From the NCBI GenBank assembly GCA_946886075.1, contig CAMPHR010000035.1:1-28584 (forward strand): a stretch of 28,584 bases of DNA, read 5' to 3'. Source of the stretch: an uncultured Novosphingobium sp. GTDB taxonomy: Bacteria; Pseudomonadota; Alphaproteobacteria; Sphingomonadales; Sphingomonadaceae. Numbering within the stretch: position 1 is the stretch's first letter; each line of letters starts with the position of its first letter. The notes below the pieces were generated by a model. That model was not told the origin of the DNA, did not search any database, and was given only the letters and a program-made list of their open reading frames with translations. This document shows, in pieces, positions 15,554-24,176 of the stretch. A program made the position numbers and the translations under genes.

Positions 15554-17896
15554 ATGGTAAGGCGTTCGGCAATGAGAGTGGGCGCGGGATTTCTGACGGT
15601 TCTGCTGACTAGCGCAGCGCCGATCGCGGCGCAGAATGTGCTACCACGCGTGCCAGAAGCTTTTGCGGGAAAGATCGGGCAGACCTATGCCGATTCGGTT
15701 GCGGCCTTCCCCAAGCCCGTGACCGCGCCTGCGGGAGCTCCGAATGTCCTGCTGATCCTGACAGACGATGTGGGCTTTGGTGCGGCGTCGACCTTTGGCG
15801 GGCCGATACCTACGCCCAATCTGGACCGACTGGCAGCGCGGGGCCTGGTCTATAACCGCTTTCATACCACGGCCATGTGTTCGCCGACGCGCGCCTCGCT
15901 GCTGACCGGGCGCAACCATCATGCGGTGGGTAATGCCGTGGTCAGCGATATCGCCACCGGCTATCCCGGCTATTGGTCCATGATCCCGCGCAGCGCCGCC
16001 ACGGTCGCCGAGGTGCTGCGCCAGAATGGCTACAACACGGCGATGTTCGGCAAGCATCATAATATCCCCGCGCAAGAGGGCTCCATCGCGGGCCCGTTCG
16101 ATCAGTGGCCGACAGGACTCGGCTTCGAGCAATTTTACGGCTTCCTAGGCGGCGACACGGAACAATGGACGCCCAAGCTGTATCGCGGCAATGCGCCCGC
16201 CGAGCAGAAATATGACAAGGACTCGACCTACATCCTCGACCGTGATCTGGCGGATGAGGCAATCGGCTATGTCCACGCGCAAAAGGCGGCGGCCCCGGAC
16301 AAGCCCTTCTTCCTCTATTATGCTCCCGGCACCGCTCACGCCCCGCATCAGGCGCCAGCCGACTGGATCGCGAAGTTCAGGGGTCAATTCGACCAGGGAT
16401 GGGACGCGGTTCGCGCCGAAACCCTGAAGCGGCAGATCGCGATGAAGATCGCTCCGCCAGGCACCAAGGCCACGCCACGCATCGGTGATATTCCCGCCTG
16501 GGACAGCCTGAATCCCGATCAAAAGCGCGTCTATGCGCGGATGATGGAAGTTTATGCTGGCATGCTCGCCTACCAGGACGCGCAGATCGGCCGCTTGCTG
16601 GACGAGTTGGACCGCATGGGCGAGAGCGGCAACACGCTCGTCATGTTCATCGAAGGTGACAATGGCGCGTCATCCGAAGGCGGAATGGCGGGCAGCACCA
16701 ATGAGCTGGGCACATTCGCCAACGGCGCCACGGAGGACATGGCCTGGCTCAACAGCATGATCGACAAGCTGGGCGGCAAGGACAGTTACGGTCATTTTCC
16801 GGTCGGATGGGCCTGGGCGACCAACGGGCCCTTCCCATGGATGAAGCAGATCGCCTCTCACCTTGGCGGGACACGCAACGGCATGGTCGTGTCCTGGCCC
16901 GATCATATCAAGGCGCGGGGCATCCGCTCCCAATTCACCCATGTGAATGATGTGATGCCGACGATTTTGGAAGTGGCGGGGATCAAGGCGCCCGGGAGCG
17001 TCAATGGCATCGCGCAGCAGCGGATCGACGGCGTCAGCTTTGCCTATAGCTTCGACGCGCCCAAAGCGCCCGAGCGGCACGACACCCAATATTTCGAGAT
17101 GATTGGCACGCGCGCCATCTACCACAAGGGCTGGATGGCCAGTACCACGCCCGCCCGCATGCCGTGGAAGATGGGCGAAGTTCTCAGTTCTCCCCTCGAT
17201 TATAAATGGGAGCTTTATGACCTGAACAAGGACTATGCGCAGTCCCGCGATCTAGCGGCGCGCTATCCGGAAAAGCTGAAGGAGTTGCAGGCGCTCTGGA
17301 CGGCCGAAGCGCAAAAGAACAATGTCTTCCCGCTCGATGGAGGGCAATCGCTTGACCGTTCCTCCGCTTCGAAGATCGCCTTCGCGCCGCGCCGCAAGAA
17401 CTTCACCTATTGGGGCAAGGGGATCAGTGTAGCTGAGGGTGCGGCCCCCATGATCCGGGGGCGTTCCTTCGAGATCATCGCCGATATCGACACGCCCTCG
17501 GGCAGCGGCAACGGCCCGCTGGTCGCGCAAGGCAGCAAGTTCGGCGGCTGGAGCTTTTACCTGAAGGACGGGAGACCAGCAGCGCGCATGGCGCTGACCC
17601 AACAGCCCAGCCATCAATGGGACGTCGCGGCGGCCGCACCGATCCCGGCGGGTCCGGCCAAAATCAGCTATTCGTTCGACTATGACGGCGGCGGCTTTGG
17701 GCGCGGCGGGCTGATGCGCATCAGCGTCAACGGCAGCGAAGTCGCGCGCGGGCGGATCGAGCGGACCTTCCTGATCCCCGCCGGGCTTGGCGAGACCTTC
17801 GACATTGGCGACGACACGGGGGCGACGGTGATCGAGTACCCGAACGGCCATTCATTCAACGGCGAAATCCGCAAGATCGAGGTGTTTCTGAAATGA
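15554..17896 (+). CDS. Type I (formylglycine-dependent) sulfatase A, exported
   Basis: A 780-residue arylsulfatase-type enzyme that hydrolyses sulfate esters, predicted periplasmic from its signal peptide (VRR, hydrophobic core, cleavage near APIAA|Q). The start at 15554 has GGAGTGG 7 bases upstream. The metal site begins with LTDDVGFG (Asp71, Asp72). The formylglycine motif is CSPTRASLLTGR, with Cys109 as the residue oxidised by FGE and Arg113 as its partner. Other active-site positions are Lys167/His168 in GKHHN, His262 in TAHAPH, Asp369/Asn370 in EGDNGA and Lys431 near SHLGGTRNG. A beta-rich C-terminal domain (about 610-780) resembles a concanavalin-like fold. The overall size matches the long AtsD-like arylsulfatases. 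Its TGA overlaps the start of sulfatase B, its close paralogue. Nested operator palindromes lie just upstream. The natural substrate is unknown. Confidence 0.93.
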   Translation: MVRRSAMRVGAGFLTVLLTSAAPIAAQNVLPRVPEAFAGKIGQTYADSVAAFPKPVTAPAGAPNVLLILTDDVGFGAASTFGGPIPTPNLDRLAARGLVYNRFHTTAMCSPTRASLLTGRNHHAVGNAVVSDIATGYPGYWSMIPRSAATVAEVLRQNGYNTAMFGKHHNIPAQEGSIAGPFDQWPTGLGFEQFYGFLGGDTEQWTPKLYRGNAPAEQKYDKDSTYILDRDLADEAIGYVHAQKAAAPDKPFFLYYAPGTAHAPHQAPADWIAKFRGQFDQGWDAVRAETLKRQIAMKIAPPGTKATPRIGDIPAWDSLNPDQKRVYARMMEVYAGMLAYQDAQIGRLLDELDRMGESGNTLVMFIEGDNGASSEGGMAGSTNELGTFANGATEDMAWLNSMIDKLGGKDSYGHFPVGWAWATNGPFPWMKQIASHLGGTRNGMVVSWPDHIKARGIRSQFTHVNDVMPTILEVAGIKAPGSVNGIAQQRIDGVSFAYSFDAPKAPERHDTQYFEMIGTRAIYHKGWMASTTPARMPWKMGEVLSSPLDYKWELYDLNKDYAQSRDLAARYPEKLKELQALWTAEAQKNNVFPLDGGQSLDRSSASKIAFAPRRKNFTYWGKGISVAEGAAPMIRGRSFEIIADIDTPSGSGNGPLVAQGSKFGGWSFYLKDGRPAARMALTQQPSHQWDVAAAAPIPAGPAKISYSFDYDGGGFGRGGLMRISVNGSEVARGRIERTFLIPAGLGETFDIGDDTGATVIEYPNGHSFNGEIRKIEVFLK

Positions 17897-20223
17897 GAAA
17901 AATGCTTGCCGCAGCTTTGCTTGCAAGCGCGTCGCCGCTTGCCGCGCAAACGGTACTACCCATCCCTGCCGCCCCTTTCGCTGGCAAGATCGGGCAGACT
18001 CACGCCGACTCCACTCCGGCTTTCCCCAAGCCCGTCACCGCACCCGCCGGAGCGCCTAACGTACTGCTGATCCTGACCGATGATGTGGGATTCGGCGCGT
18101 CGTCGACCTTTGGCGGGCCGATACCTACACCCAATCTCGACCGGCTGGCGGCGCGCGGCCTGGTCTATAACCGCTTTCACACGACGGCCATGTGTTCGCC
18201 CACACGCGCTTCGCTGCTGACCGGGCGCAACCATCATGCGGTAGGCAACGGCATCGTCGCCAATCTGTCCACGGGCTTCCCGGGCTATACCAACATATTA
18301 CCGAAAAGCGCGGCGACGGTGGCCGAGGTGCTGCGGCAGAATGGTTATAATACCGCCATGGTCGGCAAGCATCATAATGCGCCGGAAGCTGATGTATCGC
18401 CAGCAGGACCGTTCGACATGTGGCCGACAGGGCTCGGCTTTGAGCATTTCTACGGTTTCATGTCGGCAGAGACCAACCAGTTCACCCCTGCCCTGTATCG
18501 CGGCATCACGCCCATCCCCACGTTGAAGCAAGGGGTGCTGGACAAGGCGCTCGCCGATGAGGCGATCCAATGGATCCACAATCAGAAGGCGTCTGCGCCG
18601 GACAAGCCCTTCTTCCTCTATTATGCGACGGGCTCCGCCCACGCACCGCTTCAGGCCCCGGCGGATTGGATCGCGAAGTTCAAGGGCCAGTTCGACAAGG
18701 GATGGGACGCCGTGCGGGCGGAAACCGTCCGCCGCCAGAAGCGGCTCGGCATCATACCCTCCGCCACGCAGGACACCGCGCGGCCCGACGGCCTGAAGGC
18801 GTGGAGCCAACTGACCCCCGACCAGCGTCGTATCAACACGCGCTTCATGGAGGTCTATGCGGCGATGCTCGCTTATCAGGACGCGCAGATCGGCCGCGTC
18901 CTCGATGAACTCGATCGCATGGGGGAAAGCAACAACACGCTCGTGATGTTCATCGAAGGCGACAATGGCGCTGCCGCCGAAGGAGGAGAAAATGGCAGCT
19001 CCAATCCCATGTCCGCCTTCGCCAACGCCATGCAGGAGGATGATAAGCTGCTGCTGGCCAATCTGGACAAGATCGGCGGTCCCGATGCCGTCGCCAACTG
19101 GGGTTATGGCTGGGCCTGGGCGACGGACGCGCCGTTTCGCTGGTTCAAGCAATATGCCTCTCATCTCGGCGGCACCCGCAACGGGCTGGTCGTTTCCTGG
19201 CCCGACCATATCAAGGCGCGCGGCATCCGGTCGCAATTCACTCATGTGACCGATGTGATGCCGACGATATTGGAAGTCGCGGGGCTGAAGACGCCTGATG
19301 TCGTCAATGGCGTTGCGCAGCAACGGATCGACGGCGTTAGCTTCGCCTACAGCTTCGCCGCGCCCAAAGCGCCCGAGCGGCACGACACCCAATATTTCGA
19401 GATGATGGGCAATCACGCCATCTACCATCAAGGTTGGCTGGCGAGCAGCACGCCCGTCAATCTGCCCTGGCAGCGCGGCAACGGCTCTGTCCTGCCGAAC
19501 CAATATAAGTGGGAGCTGTATGATCTGCGCAAGGATTTCTCCCAGGCGCATGATCTTGCGGCGAGTCAAGGCGCGAAGCTGAAGGAAATGCAGGCGCTTT
19601 TCCAGAAGGAGGCGGAGCGGAACCAGGTTCTCCCACTCGACGACCGGCTGACGCTCGCCCGGTTCCAGGCGGCCGAGGGCCAGCGGCCGCATCGATCGAC
19701 CTACAGCTATTGGGGGGCGGGCATCAGCATCCCGTCAGTCAGCGCCGCGCCGTTGCTGGCGCGCAGCTTCCGCATCACGGCTGACATCGACGTGCCGAAT
19801 GAACCGGCAACCGGGGCGCTCGTGGCGCTGGGCAGCAAATTCGGCGGTTGGAGCTTCTATCTGAAGGACGGTCGCCCTGTTGCGCTGATGGCGGCGTCAC
19901 AACTGGCTGGCGACCAGTCGCAGGTGGCGGCGGCGCAACCGCTTGCGGCTGGGCAAAAGCGGGTTGTCTTCGACTTCCGCTATGATGGCGGCGCGAATGC
20001 CGGGGGCGAGATGACGATCAGTGCCAATGGCGACATTATCGGACGAGGCCGCATCGCGCGCACCATATCCAAACTGCCGGAGATGAGCGACACGCTGGAC
20101 GTCGGTTTTGACGCCGACACGCCGGTCACTTCCGACTATGCATCCGGCGGCCATTTCCCCGGTCGGATCGGGAAGGTGGATATAGCCGTGGGCAAGCCGG
20201 GCGCTGGCGGTGAAGCGCCCTGA
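17893..20223 (+). CDS. Type I (formylglycine-dependent) sulfatase B, exported paralogue
   Basis: A 776-residue paralogue of sulfatase A whose ATG overlaps the preceding stop (ATGA), implying coupled translation. It has a signal peptide (RKMLAAALLASASPLAAQ), metal residues Asp63/Asp64, a formylglycine motif CSPTRASLLTGR with Cys101 and Arg105, Lys159/His160 in GKHHN, the EGDNGAA motif and SHLGGTRNG. The stretch from about residue 30 to 120 is almost identical to sulfatase A in both protein and DNA. The regions around residues 160-230 and 280-310 and the C-terminal domain differ, which suggests different substrate or regiospecificity. It carries the complete set of catalytic residues, so it should be active once modified by the FGE encoded two genes on. 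A terminator-like stem-loop follows the gene. Confidence 0.93.
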   Translation: MRKMLAAALLASASPLAAQTVLPIPAAPFAGKIGQTHADSTPAFPKPVTAPAGAPNVLLILTDDVGFGASSTFGGPIPTPNLDRLAARGLVYNRFHTTAMCSPTRASLLTGRNHHAVGNGIVANLSTGFPGYTNILPKSAATVAEVLRQNGYNTAMVGKHHNAPEADVSPAGPFDMWPTGLGFEHFYGFMSAETNQFTPALYRGITPIPTLKQGVLDKALADEAIQWIHNQKASAPDKPFFLYYATGSAHAPLQAPADWIAKFKGQFDKGWDAVRAETVRRQKRLGIIPSATQDTARPDGLKAWSQLTPDQRRINTRFMEVYAAMLAYQDAQIGRVLDELDRMGESNNTLVMFIEGDNGAAAEGGENGSSNPMSAFANAMQEDDKLLLANLDKIGGPDAVANWGYGWAWATDAPFRWFKQYASHLGGTRNGLVVSWPDHIKARGIRSQFTHVTDVMPTILEVAGLKTPDVVNGVAQQRIDGVSFAYSFAAPKAPERHDTQYFEMMGNHAIYHQGWLASSTPVNLPWQRGNGSVLPNQYKWELYDLRKDFSQAHDLAASQGAKLKEMQALFQKEAERNQVLPLDDRLTLARFQAAEGQRPHRSTYSYWGAGISIPSVSAAPLLARSFRITADIDVPNEPATGALVALGSKFGGWSFYLKDGRPVALMAASQLAGDQSQVAAAQPLAAGQKRVVFDFRYDGGANAGGEMTISANGDIIGRGRIARTISKLPEMSDTLDVGFDADTPVTSDYASGGHFPGRIGKVDIAVGKPGAGGEAP

Positions 20224-20231
20224 ACGGCGAG

Positions 20232-20282
20232 CCCCTGACGTCTGCAGTCCCACGCGACCGCAGGCGTCGGGGGGGTATTTTT
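20232..20282 (+). terminator. Rho-independent terminator after the sulfatase pair
   Basis: The stem is built from CCCC/GGGG (20232-20235, 20269-20272), GACG/CGTC (20237-20240, 20265-20268) and CTGC/GCAG (20242-20245, 20260-20263), with a bulged T and a T/G pair. A TATTTTT tract (20276-20282) follows. It would limit read-through into the TetR and FGE genes, so these may have their own promoter near 20290-20320. Confidence 0.6.
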
Positions 20283-20333
20283 CGGCTTGGCCCGTTGACG
20301 TCGTGCCCCGTCCCGCCGTTAAGATGATCCCGC

Positions 20334-21620
20334 ATGGTCGAAATCACTCTTCATACCGATAGCGCCGAGCGCGACGGCAGGACGCAAATCCTGGACGCAG
20401 CCGGCGAAGTCTTTCTGTCCGAGGGCTTCGAACGCGCGAGCGTCGACCGGATTGCCGCCGTCGCGCACATGAGCAAGCAAAGCATTTACGAGCTTTATCC
20501 CAACAAGCTTGCCCTGTTCGAGGCCGCCGTCCGCAACAAGTTGAACGGCGCCTGGCTCAGCATGACCAATATCGACAACGGCATGGATGCCGAGGATACG
20601 CTGACCCGCTACGCCATGCGCCTGTTCGAAGGTTTCGCCGAGCCGGTGAATTTCGGGCTGTTCCGCGCCAATATCGAAGCGGCGAACCATGTGCCGGAAT
20701 TGGCGGCGGAATTGCACGAAAGGCGACTGGCATCGTCTCAACCCCTCGCCTTTTACCTTGAAGCGTTGATAGAGGGCGCAGTGATCGCGCCGTGCGATCC
20801 ACTCGCCATGGCCATCCGCTTCGGCGGCGTCGCGGTGGAAGGCGCGCGCTATTTTCTGGGCAACGCGTTGCCGGGCAAGGCCGCGCAGAAGCGCATCGTG
20901 GATCAAGCCGTGCGGATGTTCCTGGACGGATATCGCAGCGTGCAGGACGTGGCCGGTGACAAGGTCCCCTCCACGCCGATCGAGCCGCCTGCGCGCGAAG
21001 GCGTCACCGCGCTGCGGCTGTCTGCGGAAAAGCTGTTGGCGCTGCTGGATGCAGCGACGAGCGAATTTCTGGAATATGGCTATCGCCGCGCCAGCATCGA
21101 CCGCATCTCGGCGGCGGTAAGGGTCAGCAAGGCGACCATCTACCGGCAGTTCGGCAACAAGGAAAATCTGCTGCGCTACATCGTCCAGCGCGAAATTTTT
21201 GCGGCCAGTCATCAGCCGTTCGAACTGCTGCCTGAAAGCGCGGACCCGGAAATCGCGCTTGTCGCTCTGGCGCGTCAGGCGCTGGACCGTCATCTGGAAC
21301 CGGCAAATATCCGCATGCACCGGCTGCTGGTCGTAGAAGCCGATTTCATCCCCGACCTCGCCCAGCTATTCTATGAGGGCCGGGTACGCCGCCTGGGTGA
21401 GGCGCTGGAGCAGCAACTGGAAGCGCTGGGCCTGGCCCGCCCCAGCCAGTCGGCCACCCGTATCTTTTACACGCTTGCGACCTTCGCCGTTCGCTTCTTC
21501 ACCGCCATGACGCCGCCGTCGGAAACGGACCGCGACATGTATGCCAGAGAATGCGCCAGGCTGTTCCTGAATGGGCTGCGCGCAGGCAATAGGCAAAAGG
21601 CCATCGCGCAAGCAGATTAA
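20334..21620 (+). CDS. Double-domain TetR-family regulator of the sulfatase locus
   Basis: A 428-residue protein with two complete TetR-type DNA-binding domains. The first is at about 15-65 (FERASVDRIAAVAHMSKQSIYELYPNK). The second is at about 232-285 (YRRASIDRISAAVRVSKATIYRQFGNKENL). Each is followed by a helical, ligand-domain-sized segment. The two halves look related to each other, as expected from fusion of duplicated genes. Given its place between the sulfatases and the FGE gene, it is the best candidate to bind the GTACGAA-N5-TTCGTAC palindromes at 13593-13611 and 15504-15522. The ligand could be the sulfated substrate or its desulfated product. The start codon has only a weak ribosome site. 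The FGE gene starts 14 bases after its stop, so the two are co-transcribed. The second double TetR in the window (6290-7429) is distantly similar in plan. Confidence 0.88.
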   Translation: MVEITLHTDSAERDGRTQILDAAGEVFLSEGFERASVDRIAAVAHMSKQSIYELYPNKLALFEAAVRNKLNGAWLSMTNIDNGMDAEDTLTRYAMRLFEGFAEPVNFGLFRANIEAANHVPELAAELHERRLASSQPLAFYLEALIEGAVIAPCDPLAMAIRFGGVAVEGARYFLGNALPGKAAQKRIVDQAVRMFLDGYRSVQDVAGDKVPSTPIEPPAREGVTALRLSAEKLLALLDAATSEFLEYGYRRASIDRISAAVRVSKATIYRQFGNKENLLRYIVQREIFAASHQPFELLPESADPEIALVALARQALDRHLEPANIRMHRLLVVEADFIPDLAQLFYEGRVRRLGEALEQQLEALGLARPSQSATRIFYTLATFAVRFFTAMTPPSETDRDMYARECARLFLNGLRAGNRQKAIAQAD

Positions 21621-21634
21621 AATTCGGAGCATCG

Positions 21635-22612
21635 ATGCGTCAGTTTTCCAAGCAAAAGGCGATGCGATCATCGCGGACGGCTCAACCCGACACCAGCGGC
21701 ATGCTCTGGGTGGACGGAGGCGTATTCGCGATGGGGTCTGAGAATTTCTACCCCGAAGAAGCGCCGGTGCGCCTTGTGTGCGTCGATGGCTTCTGGATCG
21801 ACGAGACGCCTGTCACCAATCGCCAGTTCGCCCGCTTCGTCGAAGCCACCAACCACAAGACGCTGGCTGAAATCGCGCCTGACCCCAAAGACTATCCGGG
21901 CATGCCGATCGACATGGCGCGGCCGGGATCTTTGCTGTTCCATCGTACATCCGGGCCCGTCGACCTGCACGATCCCAGCCAGTGGTGGGATTTCGCTTTC
22001 GGCGTGGACTGGCGGCATCCCCACGGGCCTGACAGTAATCTGGACGGGCTGGAGGATCACCCTGTCGTGCATGTCGCGTTCGAGGATGTCCGCGCTTATG
22101 CGAAATGGGCGGGCAAGTCACTGCCGACCGAAGCCGAATGGGAATATGCAGCGCGCGGAGGGCTGGAAGGCCAGGATTATGCCTGGGGTGACCAGTTGGC
22201 GCCTGACGGAAAGATGCTGGCGAATTATTGGCAGGGTGCTTTTCCGTTCGCTAATACGCTTGAAGATGAATGGGAAAGGACCTCCCCCGTCCGCAGCTAT
22301 CCCGCGAACGGCTTCAAGCTTTACGACATGATCGGCAATGTGTGGGAATGGACGGTCGACTGGTATGCCCAGCCGAGGATTGAAGCCAAGGCACGCGGCA
22401 GCTGCTGCGTACCGGCTAATCCCCGCGGCCCTACCCGGCGTGAGAGCCTGGACGCTCCCAATGCGATCCCGCGGAAGGTGCTGAAAGGGGGTTCGCACCT
22501 TTGCGCGCCCAATTATTGCCAGCGCTACCGGCCGGCAGCGAGGCATGCGCAGGCGATCGATTCGTCGACCAGCCACATCGGCTTTCGCTGTGTAGTGCGG
22601 GCGAGAGGATGA
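21635..22612 (+). CDS. Formylglycine-generating enzyme (sulfatase-activating, SUMF1/FGE type)
   Basis: A 325-residue FGE-sulfatase-domain protein. FGE oxidises the Cys of the CxPxR motif of type I sulfatases to formylglycine. The start at 21635 has GGAG 7 bases upstream. Family signatures appear in order: GGVFAMGSE, DETPVTNRQFARFV, HPVVHVAFEDVRAYAKW, LPTEAEWEYAARGG, MIGNVWEWTVDWY and LKGGSHLC. The two active-site cysteines are present with the right spacing in SHLCAPNYCQRYR (Cys290 and Cys295), matching the GGSYMCHRSYCYRYR site of human FGE from memory. It is therefore a true FGE and not merely a relative lacking these cysteines. No clear signal peptide is seen, so it would act in the cytoplasm before sulfatase export. 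It lies directly downstream of the double TetR gene and completes a self-sufficient sulfatase cluster. Confidence 0.92.
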   Translation: MRQFSKQKAMRSSRTAQPDTSGMLWVDGGVFAMGSENFYPEEAPVRLVCVDGFWIDETPVTNRQFARFVEATNHKTLAEIAPDPKDYPGMPIDMARPGSLLFHRTSGPVDLHDPSQWWDFAFGVDWRHPHGPDSNLDGLEDHPVVHVAFEDVRAYAKWAGKSLPTEAEWEYAARGGLEGQDYAWGDQLAPDGKMLANYWQGAFPFANTLEDEWERTSPVRSYPANGFKLYDMIGNVWEWTVDWYAQPRIEAKARGSCCVPANPRGPTRRESLDAPNAIPRKVLKGGSHLCAPNYCQRYRPAARHAQAIDSSTSHIGFRCVVRARG

Positions 22613-23080
22613 CGCTATCAGCGACTTAGCCATCTGCGCTGGCCCCAAGGGATCGACTTCCACAACGCGAGCAAGCATCCCCGCCACAAAGTGAGTGCGA
22701 GCACTCAGCAGCTTTAAGTGAGACCGGGATCCTGCCGAGCTGAGCGAGGGGTCTGCGACTGGAACAGCTCCGCTCAAGACAAGGGCGGCGCTGCGGTCCG
22801 CGCTGGCAGCTCGCCAATAGGGCTCGGAAAGAAGGTTCGCCGTCATTGAACGGCGCTCTGCTCTCCCAGCACTCCGCCCCTTCTACGACGTTCCGCAGCC
22901 AATTTCTGGCACTCAACTCCCGACGGTCAGTTTTCTCCTCCTCGCGGCTACGACTGCCCCATACTCGGCCATCCTGGATCATCACTCCAGAAACCGGCTG
23001 GCTGATCAGCGGGTTTTGATCGGAGATCTCTCGCGTCCAAAGGTGCGGCGCCAAGTTTTACGCGGCGGCCGGGAGACCGG
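22613..23080. other. Intergenic region, no gene supported
   Basis: A minus-strand frame at 22626-23054 has no ribosome site, is rich in Arg, Ser and Cys, and matches no family I know. The region holds copy 2 of the diverged intergenic repeat (22881-22935). It separates the plus-strand sulfatase operon from the minus-strand GST gene, so the two are convergent here. No clear terminator was found. Confidence 0.5.
22881..22935. repeat. Diverged intergenic repeat, copy 2
   Basis: It begins TTCTACGACGTTCCGCAGCC and ends CGACGGTCAGTTTTC. The CTTCTACGACGTTC block and the GNCNGTCAG block are shared with 26944-26999 at the same spacing. Copy 1 at 225-275 is more divergent. Confidence 0.45.
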
Positions 23081-23782
23081 TCATAATGCCTGGCCTCGAA
23101 CGTCTTTCATTTTCTCCATCCACTCGGCAAAACCGGGCGGGGGAGAACCGGTAAAGCCTTCCAGCTGGCTGGCGAGCGCTCGCTGAAACGCCGGGCGCGC
23201 CGTGCCGCGCCTTACATAGTCAACCAGTGTTGCATGTTCGTTCAAGAGGGGATCATGCTCGATGATGCGGAGCACCGAGACCATCATCAGATCTCCGGCG
23301 GTGAACACGTTCTCTAACCACTCCCGATTGCCCAAGCGGGCGGCGGTTTCCTGCAGACGTTCGCGAATGCGGGTCTCGACGGCCGGGCGGCGCGGCTTGG
23401 ACCATGGTTTGTCGGCTTCGAACAGGTCAATAATGGACAGGTCCATGATCAACGGCTCGACCGTATTGAGCGCCGCGAATATCCATTCCACGGTGCGGGC
23501 GCGCCCCGCGGCGTCAGGAGGTAACAGGCCGGGCCGCGTGCTCGCGATATGGTGGACAATCGCCCCGCTCTCAAACAGCGTAAGATCACCCTCCTCCAGC
23601 GTTGGAACCTGGCCGTAGGGTTGACGCTTGCGGTGCCCGGCTTCCTTCTGCTCCCCCTGACGCAGATAGCGAACATCGTAGTCTTCGCCCACTTCCTCCA
23701 GTGCCCAACGCACACGAAGGTCGCGGACTTGTCCCTTGGCGAAGTCGGGGACCCAATCGAAGGCTGTGATGATCACCGTCAT
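23081..23782 (-). CDS. Glutathione S-transferase family protein
   Basis: The 233-residue cytosolic protein has an N-terminal thioredoxin-like GST domain at about 1-85, with the typical QVPTLEEGDLTLFESGAIVHHIA segment containing the glutathione-binding Glu-Ser pair. An all-helical C-terminal domain follows (about 95-215), with FTAGDLMMVSVLR matching the conserved N-capping helix motif of GSTs. AGGAG lies 8 bases before the ATG at 23782. It would conjugate or reduce substrates with glutathione, but the specific substrate is not visible. It stands alone between the sulfatase locus and the ECF41 module and is 394 bases downstream of the sigma factor gene on the same strand. It could be a detoxification gene of either neighbourhood. 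Confidence 0.85.
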   Translation of the reverse strand: MTVIITAFDWVPDFAKGQVRDLRVRWALEEVGEDYDVRYLRQGEQKEAGHRKRQPYGQVPTLEEGDLTLFESGAIVHHIASTRPGLLPPDAAGRARTVEWIFAALNTVEPLIMDLSIIDLFEADKPWSKPRRPAVETRIRERLQETAARLGNREWLENVFTAGDLMMVSVLRIIEHDPLLNEHATLVDYVRRGTARPAFQRALASQLEGFTGSPPPGFAEWMEKMKDVRGQAL

Positions 23783-24176
23783 GTCGTTCTCTCCTAAAGC
23801 GCGTCGTCGATCGGCCTGAGCGGCATAATCTGGTTTGATCGACCAATCACGGACGGCCGAGTATGATTTGAGCTCTCACAAATATCCATAGGTTCTGCGC
23901 CAGTGCCAAACCGCTGAGAGTGTCAGCGACGCGATCTGCGGCAAATGGAAGATGTGCATTTATACGTGCTGATCCTCTGCGCTTGTTCAATGGCGCGATT
24001 TGCCTTGCCCGCACCAAATCATTGTGAAGGCGAGCCTCTGGAGCGCCTGAGGGTCTTCAGGAGCACCGGAGAAGGGTGTTGGCAATGGTGATTTAAGACG
24101 ATCTTTCCTGATGGGCGATGCAGCAACGCTGCCTAGCTTGCAGCTATTCCGGCGGCTCTCAACCAGTCCGCAACCT
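23783..24176. other. Intergenic region downstream of the sigma factor
   Basis: No complete gene is seen. The minus-strand frame at 23987-24223 overlaps the sigma factor end and matches nothing known. A short minus-strand frame from about 24182 to 24136 reads LKVADWLRAAGIAAS and then a stop. It looks like the natural C-terminus of some lost protein, but is too short to identify. The GST promoter should be in the lower-coordinate part, near 23800-23880. Confidence 0.4.

Noticed and set aside
18298..19692. 464-codon minus-strand open frame
   Set aside because: Antisense to sulfatase B; a matching shadow occurs opposite sulfatase A, as expected from shared sequence and not from a real gene.
20319..21320. 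333-codon minus-strand open frame
   Set aside because: Antisense to the double TetR gene, whose two HTH domains are clear. The antisense product has the His/Arg/Gln-rich look of shadow frames.
22626..23054. 142-codon minus-strand frame between FGE and GST
   Set aside because: Not antisense to a strong gene, but without a ribosome site, with Arg/Ser/Cys-rich composition, no family signature, and overlapping a non-coding repeat.
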